Assembly: GCA_041394705.1 (NCBI GenBank)
Contig: JAWKHS010000009.1
Location: 124,001-188,000 of the forward strand
Origin: Vicinamibacterales bacterium
GTDB lineage: Bacteria; Acidobacteriota; Vicinamibacteria; Vicinamibacterales; UBA2999
DNA length: 64,000 nucleotides
Direction of reading: 5' to 3'
Shown here in pieces: positions 8,334-16,781 of this stretch (positions within the stretch are counted from its first letter, which is position 1; each line of letters opens with the position of its first letter). The notes under the pieces were generated by a model. It made no database searches and was not told the DNA's origin. It saw only the letters and a program-made list of their open reading frames with translations. The position numbers and the translations under genes are program-made.

Positions 8334-8612
8334 CGCCAACGGGCGCCGCCGACGGTGCGGCGGCGCCAGCGGCGCGTCGAGGCGATGGGCCGGGGACGAT
8401 TCCCCACCGCCGGCGTTCCTCCGCGGCACGGCGGGCCCGCGGCTGGAGGGCGGGCCAGGATGGCGCAGGGATACCGGGGTGTTTCGCCGTCGATCGGTGG
8501 CTGCGAAGGCCTCGTTCCCAGGGCATGGTCCTTGCTCGGGTCTGAGTGGCCGCGTCCGTACGGCGACGGAGCCCGGGCGGCTCCCCGCCGGCGGTTCCGC
8601 GTGGGAGACGCC

Positions 8613-9716
8613 ATGGGCGTGCACTGGCTCATCGTCGCCGTGCTGGGGCTGCACGGCGTCATCCACCTCCTCGGGTTCGCGAAGGCGTTCGGCCTCGCGT
8701 CGCTGCCGCAGCTCACGCAGCCGATCGCGCGCCCCGTGGGCATCGCCTGGCTGGCCGCAGGTGTGCTGGTCCTGGCCAGCGCCGCGCTCTTCGCCGGCGG
8801 TCATCGACGCTTCTGGTGGGTGGGGGCGATCGCGGTCGTCGTCTCGCAGGCCGTCCTGGCCACCGCGTGGCGCGACGCGTGGGCGGGCACGCTGGCCAAC
8901 GTCCTCCTCGCGACCGTCGTGGCGCATGCGTGGCTCACCGAAGGCCCCTGGAGCTTCCGCGCCCAGATGCTCCGCGATGCCGGTCCGGCGCTGGCCGCCC
9001 GCGCGAACGCGCCGATCGTCACCGAGGCCGACCTGGCCGGCCTGCCGATCCCGGTCGCGCGGTACCTGCGCGCCGCCGGCGTGGTCGGCCAGCCTCGCGT
9101 GCGGAGCTACGCGCTGAGATTCCGCGGCCGCATCAGGAGCGACCCGGCCAGCCCATGGCTGCCGTTCACGGCCGAGCAGGTGAGCGTGGTCGACCCGCCG
9201 GTGCGCCTCTTCCTGATGCGGGCGCGCATGCACGGCCTGCCGGTCGAGGCGTTCCACCGGTCGGTCGGCGGGCACGCCACGATGCAGGTGCGGGTGGCTG
9301 GCGTCGTCCCGATGGTGGACGCCCGCGGCGACGTCATGGACCGCTCCGAGGTCGTGACGATGTTCAACGACATGAGCCTGCTGGCCCCGGGGGCCCTGCT
9401 CTCGCCCGCCATCGCGTGGGAGGCCGTGGACGATCGCACGGTGCGCGCCCGGTTCACGAACGGCCAGACGATCGCGGCGACGCTCCACTTCGGCGACGAC
9501 GGCTTCCTGACCGACTTCGTGTCCGACGACCGGTCGCGGCTGTCCTCCGACAACACCCGGTTCACGCCGCAGCGCTTCTCCACGCCGGTTCACGGCTTCC
9601 AGCGCTTCGGGCCGGCGGCGACCGCCACCGTCGGCGAAGGCCGGTGGCACGGCCCGGAGGGCCCGTTCACCTACGGGGAGTTCCACGTCGTCGATCTCGT
9701 GCTGAACCAGCGCTAA
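8613..9716 (+). CDS. DUF6544-family membrane-anchored protein
   Basis: A 367-residue protein with four predicted N-terminal membrane helices (about residues 3-110: 'WLIVAVLGLHGVIHLLGFA', 'GIAWLAAGVLVLASAALF', 'WWVGAIAVVVSQAVL', 'LANVLLATVVAHAWL') and a soluble C-terminal domain. The soluble part has 'LAGLPIPVARYLRAAGVVG', 'FRGRIRSDPASPWLPFTAEQ' and 'MFNDMSLLAPGALL', which I recognise as the DUF6544 pattern; its function is unknown. The ATG at 8613 has GGGAGACG just upstream and begins the first helix. It is divergent from kynU with 291 nt between, in which I see no other gene. Confidence 0.8.
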   Translation: MGVHWLIVAVLGLHGVIHLLGFAKAFGLASLPQLTQPIARPVGIAWLAAGVLVLASAALFAGGHRRFWWVGAIAVVVSQAVLATAWRDAWAGTLANVLLATVVAHAWLTEGPWSFRAQMLRDAGPALAARANAPIVTEADLAGLPIPVARYLRAAGVVGQPRVRSYALRFRGRIRSDPASPWLPFTAEQVSVVDPPVRLFLMRARMHGLPVEAFHRSVGGHATMQVRVAGVVPMVDARGDVMDRSEVVTMFNDMSLLAPGALLSPAIAWEAVDDRTVRARFTNGQTIAATLHFGDDGFLTDFVSDDRSRLSSDNTRFTPQRFSTPVHGFQRFGPAATATVGEGRWHGPEGPFTYGEFHVVDLVLNQR

Positions 9717-9832
9717 TGGCCTGTCCAGGCTGAAGTCGTACCAGATGCCGGAGCGCGGCGCCCGGGTCGCCAGGCGCGAGGAGCGAGAATATTGCCGATA
9801 TCTGAGCGACGAGCAACGCCGCGGGGCGCGCG

Positions 9833-9838
9833 TATGAT
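9833..9838 (+). promoter_or_regulatory. -10-like TATGAT upstream of the DUF1003 gene
   Basis: TATGAT matches five of six bases of the -10 consensus in an otherwise GC-rich spacer. It would place the transcript start about 45 nt before the ATG at 9889. No clear -35 is seen 16-18 nt upstream. Confidence 0.35.
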
Positions 9839-9888
9839 GGCCTCACGCTGGATCGCGGTCGATCCGCCCGCCGTCGAAAGGCCTCGCC

Positions 9889-10701
9889 ATGCTGCAGTTG
9901 ATCACGTGGACCGTCACCGGCCTGGCGGCCGGATGGCTGGCGCGCACCGCCATGCGCAGCCGGCGCGAGTTCGGACTGCTCGGCGATCTCACCACGGGGT
10001 GGCTGGGCGGCGTGGTCGGCGGCTGGCTGTTCAGGAAGCTCGGCGTCGTCGCGCCCGACGCGGCGGTCGTCCACGTCATCGTGGCCCTCGTCGGCGCCAC
10101 GGCGCTCCTCATCGGCATCCGCTCGCTGCGCCGGATCATGTCGGCCGCCCGCGTCGGAGGGCCGGCCGACACGCCGCTCGTCGACCTGGAACAGCGCATC
10201 CGGACGCTGGGCGATCTCGAGCGCGGGTTCCTGAGCCGGCTCCTCGCCCTCCAGCCCGCGCGCGATCCCAATCAGGCGTTCGAGGCGCAGTCGACCTTCG
10301 GCGAGCGCGTGGCCGACCGCGTCGCCCTCTTCGGCGGCAGCTGGACGTTCATCGGCCTCTTCCTCATCGGCATGGTCAGCTGGATGGCCGCGAACCAGGA
10401 GGGCGGGCGGACGTTCGACCCCTACCCGTACATCCTGCTGAACCTGGTGCTGTCGTGCCTGGCCGCGCTCCAGGCGCCCATCATCATGATGAGCCAGAAC
10501 CGCCAGTCGGCGAAGGACCGGCTGGACGCCAAGACCGACTACGAGGTGAACGTCCGCGCCGAGATGCAGATCATGGCGCTGCACGCCAAGCTGGACGCGC
10601 TGCGGGACGAGGAGGTGCGCCGGCTGACGGATCTCGTCAGGGAACAGCAGCGTCTCCTCGACGCGATGCAGCATCGGATCGACCGGACGAGGGAGGCCTA
10701 G
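9889..10701 (+). CDS. GlsB/YeaQ-like plus DUF1003 fusion membrane protein
   Basis: A 270-residue inner-membrane protein with two parts. Residues 1-85 resemble the GlsB/YeaQ/YmgE family (small Gly-rich stress membrane proteins: 'GLAAGWLARTAMRSRREFGLLGDLTTGWLGGVVGGWLF'). Residues 130-260 are DUF1003: 'FGGSWTFIGLFLIGMVSWMA', 'FDPYPYILLNLVLSCLAALQAPIIMMSQNRQ', 'DRLDAKTDYEVNVRAEMQI', ending in a charged coiled coil. Neither family has a settled biochemical role. Its stop codon overlaps the stop codon of the convergent phosphatase gene within the palindrome CTAG at 10698-10701, so no terminator can lie between them. Confidence 0.85.
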   Translation: MLQLITWTVTGLAAGWLARTAMRSRREFGLLGDLTTGWLGGVVGGWLFRKLGVVAPDAAVVHVIVALVGATALLIGIRSLRRIMSAARVGGPADTPLVDLEQRIRTLGDLERGFLSRLLALQPARDPNQAFEAQSTFGERVADRVALFGGSWTFIGLFLIGMVSWMAANQEGGRTFDPYPYILLNLVLSCLAALQAPIIMMSQNRQSAKDRLDAKTDYEVNVRAEMQIMALHAKLDALRDEEVRRLTDLVREQQRLLDAMQHRIDRTREA

Positions 10702-11717
10702 TGTCCCGGAACGCCAGGCCCGTCGAACGCCAGCACCACGACGGTGCGGTCGTCGGTCCAGTCGCGCACGTCGGCGGGGCCGTCGCCGGCGATGGCCGCC
10801 GCCATGATCCCGTCGCACAGGCGCGACGCCCGGCGCGGGTCGTCGCCGCCGGCACGCGCGAGCGCGTCCACGACGATGGCCGCCTGGTCCCCGAGCGCCT
10901 CGGTCACGCCGTCGCTCACGAAGACGCACACGTCGCCCGGCCTGAGCGCCACCGTCCGCTCGTCGTACACGGTCCCGGCGAAGAGCGCCGCCGGCGGCCC
11001 GAGGACCTCGAGGCGCTGCGTGCCCGACGACCCGACGACGAAGGCCGGCGGGTGCCCCGCGTTCGCGTAGCGCAGGGTGCCGGCCGCCGGGTCCACGAGG
11101 GCCACGGCGGCGGTCACGTACGGGGCGCCCGACCACTGATCGAAGAGCGCCGCTGACAGGCGCGTCAGCACGGCGGCCGGCGTCGCGTCCATCCGGGCGA
11201 TGTAGCGGAACGCCGCGCGCAGGGTGGAGAGCGCCATCGCCGCGGGGACGCCCTTGCCCGAGACGTCGGCCACGAGCACCACCCAGCGGCCGTCCCCCGC
11301 CGAGACGAGGTCGTAGAAGTCGCCGCCCACCCGGTGCGCGGAGGTCAGCCGCGCGGCCCAGCGCAGGCCGTCGGCCTCGGCCGGCAGTTCCGGCAGCAGG
11401 CGGCGCTGGAGGTCGGCGGCGAGCGCGAGCTGGGTGTCGAGGACGAGGGCGGCCCGCTCGGCCGCGACGAGCTCCGATCGCGCGGCGCTCAGGTGCCGCC
11501 ACAGGTACACCGCCACGCCGAGCGCCGTCGCCAGCACGAGATCGCTCACCCAGGCCAGCTCCCACTCGCTGGGCCGCACGAGGCGGATGAGGGTCGCCTC
11601 GGCGGCGCCGGCCACGACGTAGGCCGTGAAGGCCACGGCGACGCTCTCGGCGAGGATGCGGGGCGTCGGCGGGCCCAGCCAGGACGGGCGGGCGGAGCGG
11701 GTCGCGGTGGTCGTCAT
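10698..11717 (-). CDS. PP2C-type SpoIIE/RsbU phosphatase with N-terminal membrane anchor
   Basis: A 339-residue protein. Two hydrophobic segments at residues 20-75 ('ILAESVAVAFTAYVVAGAA', 'LVLATALGVAVYLWRHL') precede a short helix and a SpoIIE phosphatase domain. Metal-site motifs are 'AHRVGGDFYDLV', 'VLVADVSGKGVPAAM', 'YANAGHPP' and 'VFVSDGVTEAL'. Such phosphatases act on phospho-serine in anti-sigma antagonists or signal through partner switching. It is the last gene of a four-gene operon; its ATG overlaps the mprF stop (ATGA at 11714-11717). No partner STAS or anti-sigma gene is in the window, so the target may be linked to the membrane-lipid genes upstream, which is inference. Confidence 0.9.
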   Translation of the reverse strand: MTTTATRSARPSWLGPPTPRILAESVAVAFTAYVVAGAAEATLIRLVRPSEWELAWVSDLVLATALGVAVYLWRHLSAARSELVAAERAALVLDTQLALAADLQRRLLPELPAEADGLRWAARLTSAHRVGGDFYDLVSAGDGRWVVLVADVSGKGVPAAMALSTLRAAFRYIARMDATPAAVLTRLSAALFDQWSGAPYVTAAVALVDPAAGTLRYANAGHPPAFVVGSSGTQRLEVLGPPAALFAGTVYDERTVALRPGDVCVFVSDGVTEALGDQAAIVVDALARAGGDDPRRASRLCDGIMAAAIAGDGPADVRDWTDDRTVVVLAFDGPGVPGH

Positions 11718-14272
11718 TTGAGCAGGATCTGCCGGTAGCCGCCGGCGATGAGGGCCGACACGTCGGCGAGGATCTTGGGGAGCTGCAGGCCGCCGGGATA
11801 CGCGAGGTACCGCGGCTCCCAGACCGGATCGAACTTCTGCTTGAAGGCCCGCAGGCCCTGGAACGCGTACACGCGCTCGCCGTGCTTGTAGGCGAGCGAG
11901 GCCAGCCGCTGCCAGATCGACGGCACCGGCGCGGGCTCCACGCCGGCCAGCGGCGCCATGCCCAGGGCGAACGATCGATAGCCCTGGGCGCGCCCCCACA
12001 GCATGACGTGCACGAGCAGGGCGTCCATCACGCCCTTCGGCGCGTCGGAGGCATAGCGCATGAGGTCCAGCGACAGCTCGCCGCCGGCCGCGCCGGGCCA
12101 GATGTTGCAGAACGCCTGCACCCGGCCGCCTCGCTCGACGACGGCCACGGGGAAGCGCGCGAGATACGCCTCGTCGAAGAACCCGAGCGAGAAGCCCTTC
12201 TCGGCGCCGGCCTTCTCACGGAGCCAGTCGCTCGACACGTCGCGCAGCTGGGGCATGAGCGCCGGCACCTCCTCCGGCGGCACGACGCGGAAGGTCCCGC
12301 CGTCGCGTTCGAGCCGGCGTACCGCCTGCCGGAACTTCGATCCGCGTCCGCCCTCGATGGTGAAGGTGGCGAGATCGACCTTGGCCTCCTCGCCGAGCTT
12401 CACGAAGGTCAGGCCGGCATCGGCGTAGCGGTGCATGTCCTCGGGACCGATCTCGTAGAAGACGGGCACGGCGCCCCACGCGTCCGCGCGTTCGACGAAC
12501 TGCCGGATGAGCCCGGGCGTGGCGGACGCCTCCCCCACCGGGCCGCCCATCGCGACCCACGTACGGCCCTGGACGCCGTACATCACGAACGCCTGGCGGG
12601 CCGGGTCGAACAGCAGTCCCTTGTCGCGCAGGAAGACCAGGTTCGCGGTGGTGGAGCCGTCACGCGCGATGGCGGCGGCCGCGTCGTCGAGGTCCGAGGC
12701 GGTGGGCTCGTCCACCTCGTGCGGTGCCGGGCGCAGCAGGCTGGCGACGGCGGCCACGAGCACGACCATGGACGCGCCGACCGTGGCGCGGAGGAACCGC
12801 GAGGCGTCGCCGCGCAGCTCGAACCGCCACCAGAGATCGTTGGCGTAGTCCACGTGCTTGAAGGCGAAGCTGCCCAGCCACCACGACGCCGCCAGCGTCC
12901 CCACGATGGCCGCGAGCCACGCGCCCGAGAAGCGCAGGTCGACGGCCGCCGCACGGCGGTCGAAGGCGCGGCGCATGCGGAGGAGCGCGATCAGGACGAC
13001 CAGGAGCAGCAGCGCCTCCTCGTAGTCCACGCCCTTCAGGAGCGATGCCCCGATGCCGGCGATCACGAACGCCGCCGTGAGGTAGTAGGCGGCGTCGAGC
13101 CGGCGCGAGAGTCCCTGCGCCAGGACGATCAGGGCCGCGCCGACGACGCTGCCCAGGAAGTGGGACGCCTCGATGACGCCGAGCGGCAGCAGGCGATCGA
13201 GCCACGCGAGCCGCCCGGGCAGCGCGGGCGTGGCGCCCGAGAACAGCAGCACGGCCCCGGCGAAGAACGAACTGGCGGCCAGGATCCGGGGCGCCAGCTC
13301 GCCGGCCACGCCGGAGAGCCATCGGCCCGCCTGGCCGAGGTGGGCACGGCGCTGCCGACCTTCGTCGATCACGAGACCGACCAGCGCGAGCCCGAACGGC
13401 AGCAGGTAGTAGATCACGCGATACGCCACCAGCGCGGGCACGAGGTCCACCGAGGTCATCCACGGACGCAGCAGCAGGACCATCAGGCCCTCGAACACGC
13501 CCAGGCCGCCCGGCACGTGGCTCACCATGCCCGCGAGCACGGCCACGAGATAGGCGCCGATCAGGGCCGCGAAGGTCACATGGCCCGGCGGCACCAGCAC
13601 GAACAGCACGGCGCCGGCGAGCGTCCAGTCGACCGTGGACACGATCAGCTGGCGCAGGGCCAGGCCGGGCGCCGGCAGCGTCCATTCGTGGCCGGCCACG
13701 CGGACGGGCGCGCGTACGATCGCGGTCGCGGCGAGGAAGGCCGCCACCGCCGCCAGGAGCGCCCAGCCGATGGCCGCGCCGACGGCCGGCGGCGCGATGG
13801 CCGCGGCACCCGCGCCCGCCCCGGCCACCAGGCTGAGCCCGCCGAGGGCGAGCAGGCCGAGCCAGAACGTGAGCGAGTAGCTGACGACCACGCGGGCGAG
13901 CTCGGCGCCCGTGACGCCCCAGCGCGAGTAGAACCGGTACCGCACGGACGCGCCGGAGAACATCGCGAAGCCCACGGAGTGCGCGACGGCGTACGCGAGC
14001 ACGGCCGCCGCGGCGATCCGCCCGAGCGGCAGCGCTTTCTTGGCATACTCGAACGCGAGCACGTCGTAGCCGGCGAGCACGGCGTAGTTCAGGGCCGTGA
14101 GGAGGAGCGCCGCGCCGAGCCGCCAGGGCGGTGTGGCGGCGACGGCCGCGCTCAGCGCGGGCCAGCTGACCGCGTGGAGTTCGAGGCGCAACACCTCGAG
14201 CGCCGCCAGGAAGGCGGCCAGCGTGGCCACCAGCGGCAGCGCGCGCCTCACCCGCGGACCGAGGGCGTCCAT
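11714..14272 (-). CDS. mprF: Bifunctional lysylphosphatidylglycerol flippase/synthetase MprF
   Basis: An 852-residue protein of full MprF length. The N-terminal ~500 residues hold many membrane helices, including the flippase motif 'LAGMVSHVPGGLGVFEGLMVLLL', and the C-terminal ~320 residues are the DUF2156 aminoacyl-transferase domain ('FKQKFDPVWEPRYLAYPGGLQLPKIL' at the end). The enzyme transfers lysine (or alanine) from charged tRNA to phosphatidylglycerol and flips the product, lowering surface negative charge and giving resistance to cationic peptides and acid. The start has GGGGAGA upstream. It sits 4 nt after an AcvB/VirJ-like gene and overlaps the SpoIIE phosphatase gene, matching the lpiA-acvB arrangement known from rhizobia. 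Confidence 0.95.
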   Translation of the reverse strand: MDALGPRVRRALPLVATLAAFLAALEVLRLELHAVSWPALSAAVAATPPWRLGAALLLTALNYAVLAGYDVLAFEYAKKALPLGRIAAAAVLAYAVAHSVGFAMFSGASVRYRFYSRWGVTGAELARVVVSYSLTFWLGLLALGGLSLVAGAGAGAAAIAPPAVGAAIGWALLAAVAAFLAATAIVRAPVRVAGHEWTLPAPGLALRQLIVSTVDWTLAGAVLFVLVPPGHVTFAALIGAYLVAVLAGMVSHVPGGLGVFEGLMVLLLRPWMTSVDLVPALVAYRVIYYLLPFGLALVGLVIDEGRQRRAHLGQAGRWLSGVAGELAPRILAASSFFAGAVLLFSGATPALPGRLAWLDRLLPLGVIEASHFLGSVVGAALIVLAQGLSRRLDAAYYLTAAFVIAGIGASLLKGVDYEEALLLLVVLIALLRMRRAFDRRAAAVDLRFSGAWLAAIVGTLAASWWLGSFAFKHVDYANDLWWRFELRGDASRFLRATVGASMVVLVAAVASLLRPAPHEVDEPTASDLDDAAAAIARDGSTTANLVFLRDKGLLFDPARQAFVMYGVQGRTWVAMGGPVGEASATPGLIRQFVERADAWGAVPVFYEIGPEDMHRYADAGLTFVKLGEEAKVDLATFTIEGGRGSKFRQAVRRLERDGGTFRVVPPEEVPALMPQLRDVSSDWLREKAGAEKGFSLGFFDEAYLARFPVAVVERGGRVQAFCNIWPGAAGGELSLDLMRYASDAPKGVMDALLVHVMLWGRAQGYRSFALGMAPLAGVEPAPVPSIWQRLASLAYKHGERVYAFQGLRAFKQKFDPVWEPRYLAYPGGLQLPKILADVSALIAGGYRQILLK

Positions 14273-14276
14273 CGAC

Positions 14277-15050
14277 TCATCTCCCCGGCGAGACCTGTTG
14301 ATCCACCCAGGCGAGCGCCTCGAACAGGCGTCGATCGAACTCGGGCAGGTTGTCGCTGAAGCGGTGATCGGCGGCCGGTACGAGCCACAGGCGCTTCGGC
14401 TCGGACGCGGCGTCGAGCACGCGCTGGACCTCCCCCTGCGGCACGTACTCGTCGTGCGTGGAGTGGATCGCGGCCAGCGGCACGGGCGCGATGCGTCCCG
14501 CCACCGCGGCGGCGCTGAAGGTCGGCTCGGCGGGCATGCCGTGCGTGACGTAGATGAGGGCGTCCCTCCATCGCCAGCCGAGCTCGTTGAGATCGGGGAG
14601 CCCGAGGCCGATGACGCCGCCGATCCGCGCCTTCGTCGCCGGGTCGGTCGCCGCGAGCACCGAGAGGCCGGCGCCTTCGGACACGCCGACGAGGACCGGA
14701 CGCGCCGGGCCGCCGCGCGCCGCGAACTCGGCCAGCACGCGGTAGTCGGCGGGCTCGTCGTCGGGACGGAGCGCGCCCTTCGCGTCGGTGAAGCTGGCCA
14801 GGTACGCCTTCACGTCGAAGCCGACCACGAAGTACCCGCGCGCGGCCAGCGCCTCGGCGACGTGCGGCCCGAGGTGGATCCAGCCGCCGTCGCCGCTCGA
14901 GACCACGACGGGACGCCCGTCCTTCGGACCGTAGAGCCGCACCGTCTGCGGGTGGCCGCGCAGGACGACCGTGGCCGTCTCGACGCCGGCGGCGCGGACG
15001 GGGCCAGCGGCCAGGAGCGCGAAGAGCAGCACGAGTCGTCGCACGGACAT
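14277..15050 (-). CDS. AcvB/VirJ-like periplasmic alpha/beta hydrolase, copy 2
   Basis: A 257-residue exported protein with a signal peptide at residues 1-20 ('LVLLFALLAAGPVRAAG'). It carries the VirJ signature 'VVSSGDGGW', a nucleophile elbow 'GVSEGAGLS', an acid in 'HSTHDEYVP' and a catalytic histidine in 'PAADHRFSDNL'. In Agrobacterium and Rhizobium, AcvB/AtvA lies next to the MprF homologue LpiA and hydrolyses lysyl-phosphatidylglycerol; the same neighbourhood here supports that role. The ATG overlaps the stop of the upstream paralogue by one base (TGATG at 15048-15052), and mprF follows after 4 nt. Confidence 0.85.
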   Translation of the reverse strand: MSVRRLVLLFALLAAGPVRAAGVETATVVLRGHPQTVRLYGPKDGRPVVVSSGDGGWIHLGPHVAEALAARGYFVVGFDVKAYLASFTDAKGALRPDDEPADYRVLAEFAARGGPARPVLVGVSEGAGLSVLAATDPATKARIGGVIGLGLPDLNELGWRWRDALIYVTHGMPAEPTFSAAAVAGRIAPVPLAAIHSTHDEYVPQGEVQRVLDAASEPKRLWLVPAADHRFSDNLPEFDRRLFEALAWVDQQVSPGR

Positions 15051-15922
15051 CACCCCCCGGCCGCGGCGTCGCGCGCCGCGGCCTCCACCCAGGCGAGCGC
15101 GTCGCCGAGGGCGTCGTACAGGGCGGCACGACCGCCGTCGAATCGATGGTTCCTGGCGTCGATGGCCTGGAAGCGCCGTGTGGGCGCGTCGGGGCCGAAG
15201 AGCGCCCGTGCGCGGGCCGCGGGCAGGTAGTCGTCGTGCTCGGCCTGGATCACGACGGCGGGCGGAGCGCCGGGCGTCCGGAGGCGCTGGTACGGGAGCC
15301 ACGGCCACACGCGGGTGCCGCCGGCGTCTCCCGGCCCGTCGTCCGACGCCTCGTCGCCGATCCGGAGATCCTCGCCGTCGGCGAGACCGATGGCGACGAC
15401 GCCTCGGATCCCGTGGAGACCCGGCTCGGTGGCCGCGATCGCCGAGAACGCGGCGCCGCGCGACCAGCCCGCCAGGATCACGGACGCCGTGTCGGGCGCG
15501 TGTTCCGCCCGCTTCGCGCGCGCGATCAGGGCCGCGTAGTCGGCGGCGAGGTGCCGCGCATCGAGCGGACCATGGCCGGGACGCTCGATGCGGAGGAAGG
15601 CGCGCGAGCTGAACCCCACGACCGGATAGCCGTGCGCGGCAATCGCGCGGAACATGTCGATGGCGCGGCCGAACCAGCCGCCGTCGCCGCTCGCGAACAC
15701 GACCAGCGGCTTCACGGGCGCGTCGTCGAGCGGGCGGGCGACGTGCAGGGTGAGCCGATCCCCATGCAGGGCGACGGCATCGGTCAGGACGACGACGCCG
15801 GGCGGATCGGCTCGAAAGGCGGTGAAGACGCCGCAGCCAGGGGCGCCCCCAATCGCGGCCGCCACGGCCACGAGTGCGATCGCCGGGCGGCGGGGCGCCC
15901 ACCCGCGCGGCGCCGACACCAT
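15050..15922 (-). CDS. AcvB/VirJ-like alpha/beta hydrolase, copy 1 (exported, possible lipoprotein)
   Basis: A 290-residue protein at the head of the mprF operon. Motifs parallel the downstream copy: 'VFASGDGGWFGRAID', 'LAGWSRGAAFS' (nucleophile Ser), 'IQAEHDDYLP' (acid) and 'DARNHRFDGG' (His). The N terminus 'RPAIALVAVAAAIGGAPGCGVF' is a signal sequence ending in a Cys, so it may be a lipoprotein although the lipobox is imperfect. The two paralogues are clearly diverged, so this is an old duplication or a two-component hydrolase system. Start choice is uncertain: ATG at 15922 (used, it begins just before the signal), ATG at 15967 or GTG at 16042; the last lies inside a probable operator. Confidence 0.82.
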   Translation of the reverse strand: MVSAPRGWAPRRPAIALVAVAAAIGGAPGCGVFTAFRADPPGVVVLTDAVALHGDRLTLHVARPLDDAPVKPLVVFASGDGGWFGRAIDMFRAIAAHGYPVVGFSSRAFLRIERPGHGPLDARHLAADYAALIARAKRAEHAPDTASVILAGWSRGAAFSAIAATEPGLHGIRGVVAIGLADGEDLRIGDEASDDGPGDAGGTRVWPWLPYQRLRTPGAPPAVVIQAEHDDYLPAARARALFGPDAPTRRFQAIDARNHRFDGGRAALYDALGDALAWVEAAARDAAAGG

Positions 15923-16021
15923 GGACGCTGGACGCTCTTCGCCAACGCCGCCGGTCAGGTGCGCCATGGGTGTCTCTGTTCCATTGGACGAGGCGGCGCG
16001 TTGCAGCGCCGTGTCGCATGG

Positions 16022-16061
16022 ATGACACCTGTGACAGATCACGCGTTGTCACCGATGTCAT
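16022..16061. promoter_or_regulatory. Long inverted repeat with four TGACA half-sites upstream of the acvB/mprF operon
   Basis: Left arm ATGACACCTGTGACA (16022-16036) and right arm TGTCACCGATGTCAT (16047-16061) are inverted repeats with 13 of 15 positions matching, separated by 10 nt. Each arm has two TGACA half-sites 9 nt apart, giving four in all. The element lies between the acvB/mprF operon (minus) and the small exported-protein gene (plus, 16173), where a regulator could control both. The cognate regulator is not identified. Confidence 0.6.
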
Positions 16062-16172
16062 GCCCGCGACAGGGCCCGGACACGCGCCGGTCCGTATCGT
16101 CCGGGTGGAGGGCGCCGCTGCCGCGCCGGCGCACCCCGCCGAATCGTCCGCGCGGATCGACGGAGCCTCACC

Positions 16173-16547
16173 ATGCAGCGCAACTCGTTCTTCCTCACCA
16201 TCACGTTCCTGGCCCTGGCCGGCGCGGCCTTCGCGGCCCCCACCGTCCACGAAGCCTGGGCGTCGGGGCGCATCAGCCGCTTCGACGCCGCCACGCGCTC
16301 CGTGATCGTGTCGCAGGGCCATCACGAGATGACCTTCGTGCTGGCACCCAACGCCCGCCTCACGCACGGCAAGACGACCCTGCAGCAGCAGGACCTGGCC
16401 TCCGACGTCGGACACGCCGTGAAGGTGCGCTACACCACCGGGCCGACGGGCAAGGTGGCCGATCTGGTGGAGGTGGGCGCGGCCCGGACCACCGCGTCCG
16501 CGCCCGCGAAGATGCCGTCCAAGTCTTCGAAGCCGTCGATGAAGTAG
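16173..16547 (+). CDS. Small exported protein of unknown function
   Basis: A 124-residue protein with a clear signal peptide (residues 1-21, 'FFLTITFLALAGAAFA'). The mature part 'SGRISRFDAATRSVIVSQGHHEMTFVLAPNARLTHG' suggests a small beta-rich domain like those in DUF5666-type secreted proteins, followed by a Ser/Lys/Pro-rich basic tail from residue 107. I do not recognise a defined family. A GGAG at 16162-16165 precedes the ATG. It is divergent from the acvB/mprF operon with the TGACA inverted repeat between. Confidence 0.75.
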   Translation: MQRNSFFLTITFLALAGAAFAAPTVHEAWASGRISRFDAATRSVIVSQGHHEMTFVLAPNARLTHGKTTLQQQDLASDVGHAVKVRYTTGPTGKVADLVEVGAARTTASAPAKMPSKSSKPSMK

Positions 16548-16781
16548 GTCGCAGGCGACCTCCGCCGCCGACGCGCACGCGGCGCCGGCGGCCGGAGGCG
16601 ACGGTCACGCCGCGCGGACGCTCCGCCCGCGCGTCCTCCGCGCCAATCTGGCAGAATGCGCGCGAGGTGCCCATGTCCGTCTCCACCGGTCGCCGACGCC
16701 GCGCCACCGCAGGCGCGTCCCTGGGACGCCATTCGATGACGCCGGCGCCCGGGTACCGGCGATGAGCCGCCGCCCGTGCCG

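Noticed and set aside
16040..16042. GTG at 16042 as the start of the first AcvB-like gene
   Set aside because: It lies inside the 40-nt inverted repeat and adds a Cys/His-rich segment before the signal peptide.
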